Source: an uncultured Alphaproteobacteria bacterium
GTDB taxonomy: Bacteria > Pseudomonadota > Alphaproteobacteria > UBA11222
NCBI GenBank assembly: GCA_947258435.1
Contig: CAMYID010000023.1
Location: forward strand, 186,001-250,000
DNA length: 64,000 bases
Direction: 5' to 3'
The notes below the pieces were generated by a model. It was not told where the DNA came from and made no database searches. It saw only the letters and a program-made list of their open reading frames with translations. The position numbers and the translations under genes are program-made. Positions 19,482-29,002 of the stretch are shown here, piece by piece (the first letter of the stretch is position 1; each line of letters starts with the position of its first letter).

Positions 19482-21678
19482 TCTTTACGGAATCTCCGAA
19501 CAATGCCAAGGGCTTATCCCGCGCAATCGCCTGCCCGCGCCCTGACAGGCTTGGGTTCGTCATAAAGTAGTTATGCGCGGTAAATGGCGCCTCCCCTTCC
19601 TTTGGGGTACGCCGAACATAGCTGTCGTCAGACATCAACACCCAGCTCTGCATATTGTCTTTCAGATTTGCCATCATCACCTGATCAAGGATCTGCCGGT
19701 GAACGGTCGCATTCTCAATCGGCACCAGGGTTTCAACGCGGAAATCCAGGTTACGCGGCATAAGGTCCGCCGATCCAATATAGATTGCCGCCTGGTCGGA
19801 CGGCAATCCATAGCCGTTGCCAAAACAGAAAATGCGTGCATGCTCAAGATAGCGGCCAACGATACTCATGACGCGAATATTATCCGACATACCTGGAATA
19901 CCGGCACGCAGACAACATATGCCACGGACCATCAACTCGACCTTAACGCCTGCCTGCGAAGCACGGTAAAGCGCCATAATCACCTGCGGGTCCACAAGCG
20001 AGTTCACCTTGATCCAGATGGCAGCCGGCTTACCCTGCTTCGCAAGTTCAATTTCTTTCCGGATATGGTCCATGATCTGCTGACGCAGATTGATGGGTGA
20101 AATGGCAATCTTGTTCAGCCGTGTCGGCGGCGCGTAGCCGGTGCAGTAATTAAACAGCTGCGTGGCATCGCGGCACAGTACAGGGTCAGCGGAAAATAAT
20201 GACAAGTCGGTATAAATGCGCGCATTAATCGGATGATAATTGCCTGTCCCGAAATGCACGTAAGATCGCAGTTGCTTGCTTTCGCGGCGTACCACCAGGC
20301 TGACTTTCGCGTGGGTTTTCAGGTCCATAAATCCAAATACGACCTGCACACCGGCCCGTTCAAGTTCGCGCGAAAGCTGAATATTGGCAGCCTCGTCAAA
20401 GCGTGCCTTCAGCTCGATCAGCGCGGTGACCGATGTACCGTTTTCCGCCGCCTCGATCAGCGCCTTGACGATGGGCGATTCCCGGCCTGCGCGATAAAGT
20501 GTTTGCCGGATCGCGATAACATTCGGGTCTGCCGCTGCCTGACGCAGGAACTGCACCACAACATCAAATGACTCATAAGGGTGATGGACCAGAATGTCCT
20601 TTGCCCGGATCGCGGCAAAACAGTCGCCGCCATGATCCCTGATCCGTTCGGGGAAGCGCGCATTGTAAGGCGGGAAAAGCAGATCACGGCGGCCGTCGAC
20701 AATCAGCTGCTGGGTATTTGCCAAACCCAGCATGCCATGGACATTGACGATACGAGGATCATTGACTTCGATTTCACGTACCACGAAATCACGCAGGGCC
20801 TTCGGCATGTCGGCCTCGATTTCAAGCAGTACGACATTGCCGCGCCGCCGCCGGCGCAATGCGGTTTCAAAGTTCCGCACCAGATCTTCGGCTTCTTCGT
20901 CAATTTCGATTTCGCTGTCCCGGATGACCCGGAACGCCCCGCGCGCCAGCAGTTCATAGCCCGGGAACAACCGGTCAAGGAACAGCTCAAGCATCTGCTC
21001 AAGCGCCAGAAAGCGAAACCTGCCCCGCTCCTCGCCCCAGGACGGCAGGCGGATAAAACGCGGCACTTGCTGCGGCAGCGGCAAGAGCGCGGCCATTTGC
21101 CACCCATCCGATAAACGGCGCAGCTCCATCATGATGCAGAAGCCGAAATTCGGGATGAAAGGGAATGGATGCGCGGGATCAATCGCCAGCGGGGTCAGGA
21201 CAGGGAAGAAATTCGACAGGAAAACATCTTCAAGCCATTCGCGGTCCTGCGCACTTAACTCGTCCCGCGTCAGCACAACGATTCCGGCTTCGCGCAATTC
21301 GCTCTGCAAACGTTCCCAGCTTTCAGCCTGCCCGGCCATCAGGCTGGTTGCCCGGGCGTGCACCTTGGCAAGCTGTTCCGCAGGCCCCAGCCCGTCCTGG
21401 CTTAACTGCTCAACGCCGGCCTTGACCTGCGCATGCAGCCCGGCGACACGAACCGTATAGAACTCATCCAGATTCGATGCGGAGATAGACAAAAAGCGCA
21501 GCCGTTCAAGCACCGGGTGATTGGTGTTATTGGCTTCCTCCAACACGCGCTGATTGAACGCCAGCCAGGAAATCTCCCGATTGATGAACAGCTCCTCAGG
21601 CTCCAGTTTCGACAAGTTCATCGGCTTGGCCAGAACCTTGCCACCCTTGCTATCTGACTGTTTTGCAACCTCGCTCAC
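19474..21678 (-). CDS. ppk: Polyphosphate kinase 1
   Basis: PPK1 reversibly makes inorganic polyphosphate from ATP. The 734-aa protein has the full four-domain layout: N domain with [20 protein letters not shown] and [18 protein letters not shown], the H domain, and two phospholipase-D-like catalytic domains containing [13 protein letters not shown] (active-site His region) and [17 protein letters not shown]. The start is GTG 21678 with AGGAG about seven bases upstream. It forms a two-gene operon with ppx. The 195 bp upstream, before the SDR gene, presumably hold its promoter. Confidence 0.96.
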   Translation of the reverse strand: MSEVAKQSDSKGGKVLAKPMNLSKLEPEELFINREISWLAFNQRVLEEANNTNHPVLERLRFLSISASNLDEFYTVRVAGLHAQVKAGVEQLSQDGLGPAEQLAKVHARATSLMAGQAESWERLQSELREAGIVVLTRDELSAQDREWLEDVFLSNFFPVLTPLAIDPAHPFPFIPNFGFCIMMELRRLSDGWQMAALLPLPQQVPRFIRLPSWGEERGRFRFLALEQMLELFLDRLFPGYELLARGAFRVIRDSEIEIDEEAEDLVRNFETALRRRRRGNVVLLEIEADMPKALRDFVVREIEVNDPRIVNVHGMLGLANTQQLIVDGRRDLLFPPYNARFPERIRDHGGDCFAAIRAKDILVHHPYESFDVVVQFLRQAAADPNVIAIRQTLYRAGRESPIVKALIEAAENGTSVTALIELKARFDEAANIQLSRELERAGVQVVFGFMDLKTHAKVSLVVRRESKQLRSYVHFGTGNYHPINARIYTDLSLFSADPVLCRDATQLFNYCTGYAPPTRLNKIAISPINLRQQIMDHIRKEIELAKQGKPAAIWIKVNSLVDPQVIMALYRASQAGVKVELMVRGICCLRAGIPGMSDNIRVMSIVGRYLEHARIFCFGNGYGLPSDQAAIYIGSADLMPRNLDFRVETLVPIENATVHRQILDQVMMANLKDNMQSWVLMSDDSYVRRTPKEGEAPFTAHNYFMTNPSLSGRGQAIARDKPLALFGDSVKND

Positions 21679-21873
21679 CCCGGGCTCCTATCTCGCATAT
21701 GCTGGTTTTTGCCATCATAAGTCGGTTTAGTGAATGCAAAATGACAAACATCACAGATCCGACGCCCGGCAATCAGCCCCGAAAGGACAAATGCCGCCCC
21801 GACACCGGTCGGGCACTGAAACACCAGGCCCTGTCAGCTCGAAGCCTGTAGCGCGCTTCAGGCCTGTATCACG

Positions 21874-22650
21874 CTATAGCGTGCCGCGGAAATCACCGCC
21901 ATCCATGACCAGGTTCTGACCGGTAATGAAGCCTGCATACCGGCTGCATAAAAAGGCACAGGCGGCCCCGAATTCATCGGGATCGCCGAACCGGCCCGCC
22001 GGATTTGCCGAAGCCGCCGCCGCTGCAACCTCATTTATATCCTGCCCCGGTTGTGTCCGCGCCAAAAACCCGCCGCGCAGCCTGTCGGTATCGAACGGGC
22101 CGGGCAGCAGATTATTGATCGTCACATTGTGCCGCACCGTTTCACGCGACAATCCCGCGACAAAACCGGTCAGCCCCGCCCGCATACCATTCGACAAGGC
22201 AAGCGCGGGAATGGGATTTTTCACAGCCGCGCTGGTAATATTCACGATCCGACCGAATTTTCGTTCGATCATGCCGTCAACGGTCTGCCGGATCAGCTCA
22301 ATCGCGCTGAACATGTTGCCGTCAAACGCGCCAAGCCAGTCATCGCGATCAAATTTGCGAAAATCCCCCGGCGGCGGACCACCGCTGTTGCAGACAAGGA
22401 TATCAGGCTCGGCACAGGCTGAAAGCGCATTTGAACGGCCTTCGGCGCTCGCCATGTCACCGACGGCGATACTGACCTCAGCACCGGTTTCATCGCGAAT
22501 TGCCTGCGCTGTCTGGCTCAGGGTTTCTTCCGTCCGCGCAGTAATGGTGACGATTGCCCCTTCGCGTGCCAGATGCGTGGCGCAGGCACGGCCGAGCCCC
22601 TTACTGGCTGCACAGACAAGCGCGCGCTTTCCCTCAACACCTAGATCCAT
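21874..22650 (-). CDS. SDR-family oxidoreductase-like protein lacking the catalytic Tyr
   Basis: A 258-aa short-chain dehydrogenase fold with the NAD(P) loop CAASKGLGRA near residue 14, then CNSGGPPPGDF and NITSAAVKNP. The canonical YxxxK is replaced: the expected position reads LSNGMRAGLTG, so the general-acid Tyr and its Lys are absent. This matches a known branch of beta-ketoacyl-ACP-reductase-like SDRs with the NSGGPP motif whose activity is unclear. It sits between hdaA and ppk, on the same strand, where related genomes often have no gene. A classical dehydrogenase function should not be assumed. Confidence 0.82.
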   Translation of the reverse strand: MDLGVEGKRALVCAASKGLGRACATHLAREGAIVTITARTEETLSQTAQAIRDETGAEVSIAVGDMASAEGRSNALSACAEPDILVCNSGGPPPGDFRKFDRDDWLGAFDGNMFSAIELIRQTVDGMIERKFGRIVNITSAAVKNPIPALALSNGMRAGLTGFVAGLSRETVRHNVTINNLLPGPFDTDRLRGGFLARTQPGQDINEVAAAAASANPAGRFGDPDEFGAACAFLCSRYAGFITGQNLVMDGGDFRGTL

Positions 22651-22697
22651 TTCACCGGTTCCTTCCCCGTTTTCGCGGCCAGGCCGCGTGTTGCATC

Positions 22698-23381
22698 CTA
22701 ATCGGCCCTGCCTGCCGACAGGTCCTCCAATACACGCCGCGCAAGGGGTACGGTCAATGCCCGCTGCTCCCCCAGCGCCTGTGCATCAAGGGCGGCTGCT
22801 ACCCGACCCGCTGCCGCATATGAGCGCTCGATTCGGGCGGCGACATAGGCGACAACATCCTTTGACGCCCGGATCTGCCGATCGGCCAGCAGCTTCAGCA
22901 ATACAGCCGATAACAGCTGATCTTCAGGCTCCGAAATCGCTACGGCCTGAATAGCGCCCAGTCGCGAGCGCAGATCGGCCAGCTCGACAGGCCACAGCGA
23001 AGGCGCCTGGCGTGCCAGCAGTAAAATCGTGTGCCCCTGCTCACGCACGAGGTTGAGCAGATGCAGCACCAGTTCCCAGTTTTCCGGCCGGCTCACGCGT
23101 TCGACATGATCAAGCACGACATGCCCCGCCCCTGCCCGGACAATTTCATTGTCCGATAATTCATCCGCCTGCAGCAGACACGCATCGCTGCGCCGCCGCC
23201 AGATCGCCGCAAGGTGGCTCTTGCCCGACCCTTGCGGCCCGTAAAGGATGAGCGCACGGTTGGGCCAGTCCGGCCACCGATCGAGCCAGGACAGCGCCTC
23301 TTCATTGCTTTGGGCAATGAAGAAATCCTCAACCCCGCTCGCCTGCTGGATCGGCAGATCAAAGGTCAGCTGATCGCCCAT
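22698..23381 (-). CDS. hdaA: DnaA-homologous regulator HdaA
   Basis: HdaA promotes hydrolysis of DnaA-bound ATP at the replisome and so limits replication initiation. From ATG 23381 the product is 227 aa: it begins MGDQLTFDLP, where QLTFDL fits the beta-clamp-binding motif of Hda, followed by the AAA+ P-loop GPQGSGKSHLA (48-58) and a DnaA-like C-terminal part. The ORF track extends 56 codons upstream into the permease gene; the internal ATG is preceded by CAGGGGGCG and gives the expected N-terminus. It overlaps the permease 3' end by 23 bp, indicating one operon. Confidence 0.9.
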   Translation of the reverse strand: MGDQLTFDLPIQQASGVEDFFIAQSNEEALSWLDRWPDWPNRALILYGPQGSGKSHLAAIWRRRSDACLLQADELSDNEIVRAGAGHVVLDHVERVSRPENWELVLHLLNLVREQGHTILLLARQAPSLWPVELADLRSRLGAIQAVAISEPEDQLLSAVLLKLLADRQIRASKDVVAYVAARIERSYAAAGRVAAALDAQALGEQRALTVPLARRVLEDLSAGRAD

Positions 23382-24471
23382 CGCCCCCTGCCCTGGCTGA
23401 CGGCGACGATGTTGCCATGTCCCCATAAAGGCTGCTTTCACGATATTGCGTAATACCAAATCGGGCCAGCACGCCGACCATGGCCGCCATCGGCAAGGCC
23501 AGCAACATGCCCAGGAAACCAAAAATCGCTCCAAATGCCAATAATGCAAAGATCACCCATAGCGGATGAAGCCCTACCTTGCGGCCGACCAGCCGCGGCG
23601 TGAGAAAATTTCCCTCAAGCACCTGACCTGCCGCAAATATGGCAGCAATCAACGCGATATGGAGATAGTCGGGCCAGAACTGCATCACGGCGACAAGCAT
23701 GGAAGCAAGCAGACCGACAAACGCACCAACAAAAGGAATAAAGCTCAACAGACCCGCGATTAATCCAACCAGCAATCCGAAATTCAAACCTGCAAGCGTC
23801 AGTCCGGTCGCATAAAATATCGCCAGCAGCAGACAAACCGTGAATTGCCCGCGGACAAACCCTGAAAGAGCGACATTCATCTCGGTCGCCAGTCTGCGGA
23901 TCGTTGCCGCATGGCGGCGTGGCAACAGCGCATCGACACGCCCCACAAAATTGTCCCACTCCAGCAGGAAATAGAAGGACACGACCGGTGTCAGGAATAT
24001 CAGGCTCAGGATATTGAACAGGGCAAGCCCGCTACTCACCGCCCGTTGCAGAACATTGCCGCCCCAGTCCAGAACATTACCGAACAGATCGGACATCGGG
24101 CCGTTTCCGTCGACGGCCCGCCCATCGAGCAATTCGCGCAGCCGGCCGCCACCGGCGGAATCGATGAATTCGCGGGTTTGTTCGATATAGCCGGGGAGAT
24201 TTCTGGCAAATGCCACAAGCTGCGTTTCAACCACCGGCAATAACAGCATCACACCGGTGATCAGAAGCAGGAAAAATCCGGCGGTAATCAGGATTGTCGC
24301 CGTAATCCGCGACAGACCATGCTTTTCCAGCCAGTCGGCCAGCGGGTCGAGCAAAAAGGCAACGGCCATCCCGGCGACGAACGGCAATAATACACCGCGC
24401 AATACATAAAGGGTCAGCCCGGTCACAAGAACCACGGCCAGCCAGATCGTGATTTGCGTGCGAGGCTTCAT
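23359..24471 (-). CDS. AI-2E/PerM-family transporter
   Basis: A 370-aa inner-membrane protein with about eight hydrophobic segments, starting with an N-terminal pair (9-60), then a soluble segment near 100-150 rich in charged residues, and a C-terminal cluster containing GLLSFIPFVGAFVGLL and FLTPRLVGRKVGLHPLWVIFALLAFGAIFGFLG. These are signatures of the PerM/AI-2 exporter family; substrates vary and are unknown here. It overlaps the CDP-alcohol transferase by four bases (ATGA) and hdaA by 23, the classic alphaproteobacterial operon order. Confidence 0.88.
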   Translation of the reverse strand: MKPRTQITIWLAVVLVTGLTLYVLRGVLLPFVAGMAVAFLLDPLADWLEKHGLSRITATILITAGFFLLLITGVMLLLPVVETQLVAFARNLPGYIEQTREFIDSAGGGRLRELLDGRAVDGNGPMSDLFGNVLDWGGNVLQRAVSSGLALFNILSLIFLTPVVSFYFLLEWDNFVGRVDALLPRRHAATIRRLATEMNVALSGFVRGQFTVCLLLAIFYATGLTLAGLNFGLLVGLIAGLLSFIPFVGAFVGLLASMLVAVMQFWPDYLHIALIAAIFAAGQVLEGNFLTPRLVGRKVGLHPLWVIFALLAFGAIFGFLGMLLALPMAAMVGVLARFGITQYRESSLYGDMATSSPSARAGGDGRSADL

Positions 24472-25040
24472 TCGCCGCTATCGTCCTGCCGGTCCAAATC
24501 GGATTCAGCAGCGCTCATCACGCCAACCCAATCGACAATATAAGCACATCCTGAAATCGCCGTTGTAATTGCTGTCAGATACAGCAAATAAAACACGATC
24601 GGCTCGAGAAATGCGAGGGACAATCCAAGCTGCGCAAGAACGAGCCCGGCCAGGGTGATTTGCGCGACCGTATTGGCTTTGCTGATCATCAGGGGCTGCA
24701 TGGCAAGCCTGTACCCCAGGGTGAAAGACAGCAGAACACCCCCAACAATAAGCAGGTCGCGGCTGACGACCAACATTACAAGCCAGCCCGGCAGACCGCC
24801 GATCATCCCCAAAGTCACATAGATACTCACAAGCAACGCCTTATCCGCGATCGGGTCGAGATAGGCGCCAAGCTGCGTCGCACGATCAAACTGTTTCGCA
24901 ATCAGCCCGTCCAGCGCATCCGACACCCCGGCTATAACAAACAGCCAGAACGCCCAATGGATCTCGCGCTCCAATATCAGCCAGATGATCACCGGCGTCA
25001 GGATCAGGCGGCACAGCGTGATGAAATTGGGAATACTCAC
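24468..25040 (-). CDS. CDP-alcohol phosphatidyltransferase family protein
   Basis: A 190-aa integral membrane enzyme of phospholipid headgroup transfer. The family motif D-x2-DG-x2-A-[RK]-x8-G-x3-D-x3-D is present as DALDGLIAKQFDRATQLGAYLDPIADK. About five to six membrane helices are predictable. The size and hydrophobic profile resemble PgsA/cardiolipin-synthase types, using CDP-diacylglycerol with a glycerol-phosphate acceptor, but the acceptor cannot be fixed by eye. Start is GTG 25040, just eight bases after the DUF2066 stop codon; it overlaps the PerM-type gene. Confidence 0.88.
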   Translation of the reverse strand: MSIPNFITLCRLILTPVIIWLILEREIHWAFWLFVIAGVSDALDGLIAKQFDRATQLGAYLDPIADKALLVSIYVTLGMIGGLPGWLVMLVVSRDLLIVGGVLLSFTLGYRLAMQPLMISKANTVAQITLAGLVLAQLGLSLAFLEPIVFYLLYLTAITTAISGCAYIVDWVGVMSAAESDLDRQDDSGE

Positions 25041-25048
25041 AAATCTGC

Positions 25049-26386
25049 CTATTGCCGGGGCGGTGCCGACCGTTCGGGCCGACGCGGGCTCAGAAACCAG
25101 TAATTGTCATATTGTTGCAAATTCAGATCCCGCTGCGCCAATTCAAACTGCAACTGCGCGATGTCACCATGATACTGTACCGACAACTGTGCAAACTGCA
25201 CCGAAAGCGCAAGCAGCTGGATTTCACGCACCCGGTAGATCGACTCCAGCTGGCGGCGCAACGCATGCCATTGCGCCAGCGACTGTGTCCTGGCATTCAG
25301 GGTAATCCGGCCCAGTTCGCCAAACTCAATCCGGGTGCGTCGCTTCCAGTCCTGCTGCAACCGATCCACAAGCTGCCGCGCCGCCCGGTCAAACAGCAAT
25401 TCAATATCCTGGGACTGCGGCACCGCGAACTCGATTGTCGCCAGATCGGTTTGCATGTTCTGTTCGCGCGGACTGTAGGGTTGCGCAACGACTTGCAGAC
25501 GGATTTCGCCATTCGCCGGGTCACGCGTCAGCCCCGCTCGGGCGACGAGCACATCCAGCCCGGCATAATTATGCGAAAATTCCGCCAGCCGCGCCCCGTC
25601 TGAAAGCAACACGTCACCGATATCAAGCGCCATCTGATCCGCCACATCGCCGCGCGGCAGACGCAGCGGACGCAACCCCTGCAGTGCCATCGGCTCCTCT
25701 GCAATCGCGGAAACAAGCGCGTCCCGCCACCGATTGCCCGGCTCCCACAGCAAGCGGGTGCCATCGATATCCGCAAGCGGCACGATTATGAGCGGCGCGG
25801 CGGCTGTTTCGCTGAACCGCACATTATTCCGCCGCAACAGGGCGCGAATGGCATCGGGATCAAATCGTACCGTAAAATCGGCGAGATAACGCGTAACGCT
25901 GCTTTTCTCCCTGGCCACTTCAAAGCCAGTAACCAGTTGCGCAATTTCACGGTCCGTCAGATCGTAAGGTAAATTGGCGATATCGTCGTCAAGGCTCAAC
26001 CGCCGGACGAGCTGCGCAAATGCCATCTGCCGCGCACGGGAAATGGCGCGCTGCCGCGCATCGGCCGCATTCTCCGCACGTTCGTCAATAGCAATATCGG
26101 TGACTGTGTATATTGCCGCGGTGGACGCAATCCCGTTAAAACCGCTGAACAGCGCACGCTGCTCGGCCGCCGAAAGCGTCTGTCGGGCATCAGGCACCGG
26201 TTGCCCCGGCACCGCGCCTGCAAAAAGCATCTGAGCCAGAAGGCAGATATGAACAGGCGCGATAAGGCGAAGAACTACCCGAAGGGTCACCGAGCTAAAA
26301 CCACCCCATAAAAACGCGGAAAACCGGGAATATACAGCAATCGGCGCTGACCGATACCGATACATGCCCTGCCCGGGGAAATTCAC
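25049..26386 (-). CDS. DUF2066 domain-containing exported protein
   Basis: A 445-aa protein with a hydrophobic N-terminal segment (about 35-58) that is either a signal peptide or an anchor. It is followed by a conserved block with YTVTDIAIDERAENAADARQRAISRARQMAFAQLVRRL, and an extended C-terminal half rich in Gln and Arg. DUF2066 proteins have no known function but usually precede the CDP-alcohol transferase, permease and hdaA in Alphaproteobacteria, as here. The start is taken as GTG 26386 because GGGGAGGG lies six bases upstream; ATG 26365 would give a shorter n-region. Confidence 0.8.
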   Translation of the reverse strand: MNFPGQGMYRYRSAPIAVYSRFSAFLWGGFSSVTLRVVLRLIAPVHICLLAQMLFAGAVPGQPVPDARQTLSAAEQRALFSGFNGIASTAAIYTVTDIAIDERAENAADARQRAISRARQMAFAQLVRRLSLDDDIANLPYDLTDREIAQLVTGFEVAREKSSVTRYLADFTVRFDPDAIRALLRRNNVRFSETAAAPLIIVPLADIDGTRLLWEPGNRWRDALVSAIAEEPMALQGLRPLRLPRGDVADQMALDIGDVLLSDGARLAEFSHNYAGLDVLVARAGLTRDPANGEIRLQVVAQPYSPREQNMQTDLATIEFAVPQSQDIELLFDRAARQLVDRLQQDWKRRTRIEFGELGRITLNARTQSLAQWHALRRQLESIYRVREIQLLALSVQFAQLSVQYHGDIAQLQFELAQRDLNLQQYDNYWFLSPRRPERSAPPRQ

Positions 26387-26421
26387 TTCAGCCCTCCCCG
26401 GGCGGTCATGAGCGTACGCGA

Positions 26422-27219
26422 CTAGCCGCCCTTCATTTCCGACAGCAACTGAATTGAAACATCATAGCCCGCCTCTTCGGGGATTTTCAGGAACGGCCCC
26501 TGATCGCCCTTACCCATCTCCGGCAGAACGGTCACGATCTTGCTGCTTTTGGCCGTGTTAACGGCGTCGACAACCGACGCGGACCGGCCCAGCTTCATCA
26601 CATTCATACGAGTGGGGAAAATCACTGTACGGCGGCCGGCGTCGGCCTCTTCGATCACTTTCGACGGCTTGATCCATACCGAATCGACCGATTCATGCCC
26701 GTCATGCACGGCGATATGATCGGCCGGCGCTTCAATGACAAAGAAATGCGTATCAAACCGCTTTGGCACCATGGGCGGGGTAATCCAATGGGCAAAATGC
26801 ACAAGATTATCCAGCACAAGCACGAGGTTTTCAGCCTCAAGCATGTCAAGCATGCCAAGTTCGTTCTTCACGAGCTTGTCGCGGTAATGTTCGAGGCTTT
26901 TCAGCCGTTCCCCCGAAACAAGCCCGCTCCCGCCCGCTTCATGGGCCAGCAAGACGCCGCATTCCTCAAACGCTTCGCGGATACCGCCGACGCGCAGCGC
27001 AAGCGCATCATCATCAAGATCCGCTGCGTCTTCACACCGGGCGCGGATACCGGGCGCATAATCGGCGTCGTCCACTTTGCCCCCGGGGAAAACCAGCGCT
27101 CCGGTAGCGAAGTCGATCTGGTGATGCCGCTCGACCATAAAGACCTCAAGTCCGTCGTCACCATCACGGACCAACAGGATGGTTGCGGCAGGCACGGGCG
27201 TTACAGGTTCTTTAGCCAT
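26422..27219 (-). CDS. Nudix hydrolase with an expanded Nudix box (NUDT19-like)
   Basis: A 265-aa pyrophosphohydrolase. The Nudix box is split: GALVFPGGKVDD at about 40-51 and GIREAFEECGVLLA at 79-92, giving roughly 35 residues between the Gly and the REAFEE helix where about 14 are usual. Such an insertion is typical of NUDT19-type enzymes, which act on CoA or acyl-CoA; that substrate is only an inference. ATG 27219 is preceded by GAGGAA and is chosen over the track TTG at 27231. It is divergent from the enoyl-CoA hydratase gene, fitting an acyl-CoA-related role. Confidence 0.87.
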   Translation of the reverse strand: MAKEPVTPVPAATILLVRDGDDGLEVFMVERHHQIDFATGALVFPGGKVDDADYAPGIRARCEDAADLDDDALALRVGGIREAFEECGVLLAHEAGGSGLVSGERLKSLEHYRDKLVKNELGMLDMLEAENLVLVLDNLVHFAHWITPPMVPKRFDTHFFVIEAPADHIAVHDGHESVDSVWIKPSKVIEEADAGRRTVIFPTRMNVMKLGRSASVVDAVNTAKSSKIVTVLPEMGKGDQGPFLKIPEEAGYDVSIQLLSEMKGG

Positions 27220-27554
27220 GTTATTCCTCAACTTTCTAATGGATTGATTATGGTCTTAATATATCGCTTTGCGCCGTTCCTCTAGCGTCATGCGCATTAA
27301 ACAGCGTTTTTACGGCACAGCCGGTCAAAATGAACGCTTTTCAGGTTTGCGCACTATGCCTGACGCCTAACATCTGATGCCCGATGCTTGGGGCGTGCCT
27401 GTTTCAGCTTACCGTGATCAACAGGCACAAGTAAAACCGGCAAACCCGAAATTGAGCTGTGCGGGTTCCCTTGCGGTCTCCCGCGCCGCCGCGTAGCCTG
27501 CCTAATCGCACAATGGCAAAATTCGAGATCGGCGAAATACGGGGAGGAACAGGT
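27220..27554. other. Divergent intergenic region between the Nudix and enoyl-CoA hydratase genes
   Basis: 335 bp without a supportable gene. It holds an inverted repeat with perfect 9-bp arms (listed separately) and presumably two divergent promoters. No clean -35/-10 pair was assigned. The codons preceding ATG 27555 in the ORF track are rejected as non-coding because the GGGGAGGAA ribosome site is at the internal ATG. Confidence 0.5.
27395..27428. repeat. Inverted repeat GTGCCTGTT-N16-AACAGGCAC
   Basis: Perfect 9-bp arms at 27395-27403 and 27420-27428, with a 16-base spacer, about 127 bases upstream of the enoyl-CoA hydratase start. No T run follows on either strand, so it is not an intrinsic terminator; an operator or an RNA hairpin is possible. 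Confidence 0.6.
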
Positions 27555-28382
27555 ATGGACGCGGTGGTTACCGAAGATCTGGGAGACGGAGTCTTACTTG
27601 TCCGAATGAACCGCCCCGATCATCTGAATGCCATGAACACGGCACTGCTATCGGGCCTGTATGACGCGTTTGCGGCGGCGGAGAAGGACCCGGCCGTGCG
27701 TGTCGCGATTCTGACCGGCGCAGGGCGCGCCTTTTGTGCCGGGCTCGACTTGCGCGAGGGGGTCAATCCGCCCGGCACCGATGGCGGCCCGGAAGGGTTG
27801 GCTGACGGGCTTGGCGGGCCACAGCGCGGGATGCAGGTACAGCAATTCATTGCAGATCTGATGATTCGCATTCACCGTTTGCGGCTTCCCGTCATCGCGG
27901 CAGTCAACGGCGCTGCATCGGGTGGCGGGCTGGCGCTTGCTTTGGCAAGCGATATTCGTATCGCTTCGCAATCGGCAAAATTCAACGTCGCCTTTGTCAG
28001 GATCGGCCTGTCTGGATGTGATGTCGGTGTGAGCTGGTTTCTGCCGCGCATCTTGGGCGCCAGCCTGTCGCAGGAAATGTTATTGACCGGACGCTTTATG
28101 TTGGCGGAAGAGGCCGCCCGGACAGGGCTTGTATCACGCACCGTTCCCGACGATCAGTTGCACGACGCCGCCCTTGAAACCGCAAGGCAAATCGCGGGCA
28201 ACAGCCCGTTCGGTGTATGGATGACCAAAGAGGTATCGACCGCCAATATGGGGCCTGTCAGCCTTGAGACGGCAATCGATCTGGAAAACCGCACACAAAT
28301 TCTGACAACCCATACAAAAGATCAGAAAGAAGCCGTGCGCGCCTTCCTTGAAAAAAGAAAACCTGTTTTTAACAATCGCTGA
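27555..28382 (+). CDS. Enoyl-CoA hydratase/isomerase family protein (crotonase)
   Basis: A 275-aa crotonase-fold enzyme acting on acyl-CoA thioesters. The oxyanion-hole segments are AFCAGLDL and NGAASGGGLALALASD, followed by FNVAFVRIGLSGCDVGVSWFLPR and the usual C-terminal helices. Hydratase, isomerase or other crotonase chemistry cannot be distinguished here. The start is ATG 27555 with GGAGGA six bases upstream; the ORF track extends 32 codons further without good support. It is monocistronic-looking, divergent from a Nudix gene that may also act on CoA derivatives. Confidence 0.9.
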   Translation: MDAVVTEDLGDGVLLVRMNRPDHLNAMNTALLSGLYDAFAAAEKDPAVRVAILTGAGRAFCAGLDLREGVNPPGTDGGPEGLADGLGGPQRGMQVQQFIADLMIRIHRLRLPVIAAVNGAASGGGLALALASDIRIASQSAKFNVAFVRIGLSGCDVGVSWFLPRILGASLSQEMLLTGRFMLAEEAARTGLVSRTVPDDQLHDAALETARQIAGNSPFGVWMTKEVSTANMGPVSLETAIDLENRTQILTTHTKDQKEAVRAFLEKRKPVFNNR

Positions 28383-28454
28383 ACAAATCCGCCCCCACCG
28401 GCTGGGCGAACAGGTGCAAAACAACAGCAGTTGCATCAAAACCACTTAATAGAG

Positions 28455-28483
28455 TGGACAATTGCAACTGTTTTCGTTATGGC
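28455..28483 (+). promoter_or_regulatory. Candidate sigma-70-type promoter for rpsU
   Basis: TGGACA (five of six matches to the -35 consensus), 17-base spacer, then TATGGC (weak -10). It lies 66 bases before the rpsU start codon. The spacing is right but the -10 is poor. Confidence 0.33.
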
Positions 28484-28548
28484 TAGCCCCTCGTCGGTCA
28501 CCAGTCCGGCGCCATCACGTCATCGATAACAAATTGGGAACCGAATAG

Positions 28549-28755
28549 GTGCAGGTTGTTGTTCGCGACAATAATGTCGACCAGGCGCTGAAAGCGCTCA
28601 AAAAGAAAATGCAGCGCGAAGGTGTTTTTCGTGAAATGAAATTGCGGAATTTCTACGAAAAACCCTCGGAAAAGCGCGCGCGCGAAAAGGCCGAGGCGAT
28701 CCGCCGCGCCCGTAAGCTGGCGCGTAAACGCGCACAGCGCGAAGGAATGCTCTAG
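28549..28755 (+). CDS. rpsU: 30S ribosomal protein S21
   Basis: A 68-aa small-subunit ribosomal protein that helps initiation by supporting the anti-Shine-Dalgarno region. It has the standard S21 text: [44 protein letters not shown] and a basic C-terminal helix. The start is GTG 28549 with TGGGAA about eight bases upstream. It stands alone between the crotonase gene and the opposing AsnB-type gene. Confidence 0.97.
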   Translation: MQVVVRDNNVDQALKALKKKMQREGVFREMKLRNFYEKPSEKRAREKAEAIRRARKLARKRAQREGML

Positions 28756-28770
28756 ACATTTCCATTTAAA

Positions 28771-28790
28771 GCGCTTTCATTTTAAAGCGC
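28771..28790 (+). terminator. Possible rpsU terminator hairpin
   Basis: GCGCTTT / AAAGCGC with a six-base loop, 15 bases after the rpsU stop. The T run (CCATTTTTATG) comes after a short interruption, so this is a weak intrinsic terminator at best. Two further GC-rich hairpins follow (28823-28841, 28886-28904); the last could act for the opposing asparagine-synthase-like gene. Confidence 0.35.
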
Positions 28791-29002
28791 CGCCATTTTT
28801 ATGCATTTCTGTTTTGCCGGGTGGCGCAACTTAGCTGCGCCCCATATCTGGCGCTGCCATCAGTGACAGGCAGAAAGTCAAAGCCGGGCGGTGCTGAGCC
28901 GCCCCATTTTATATTATGCTGTATTGCGCGCGCCTATTCGCCCGCCAATTACATGATCCGCGCAGGCGCCCCCGCCTCAAGCGCAGGAAACGTCACAGCA
29001 TC

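Noticed and set aside
21926-22954. 342-codon rightward ORF over the SDR and hdaA genes
   Set aside because: Low-complexity Pro/Ser/Arg translation covering two recognised genes on the other strand.
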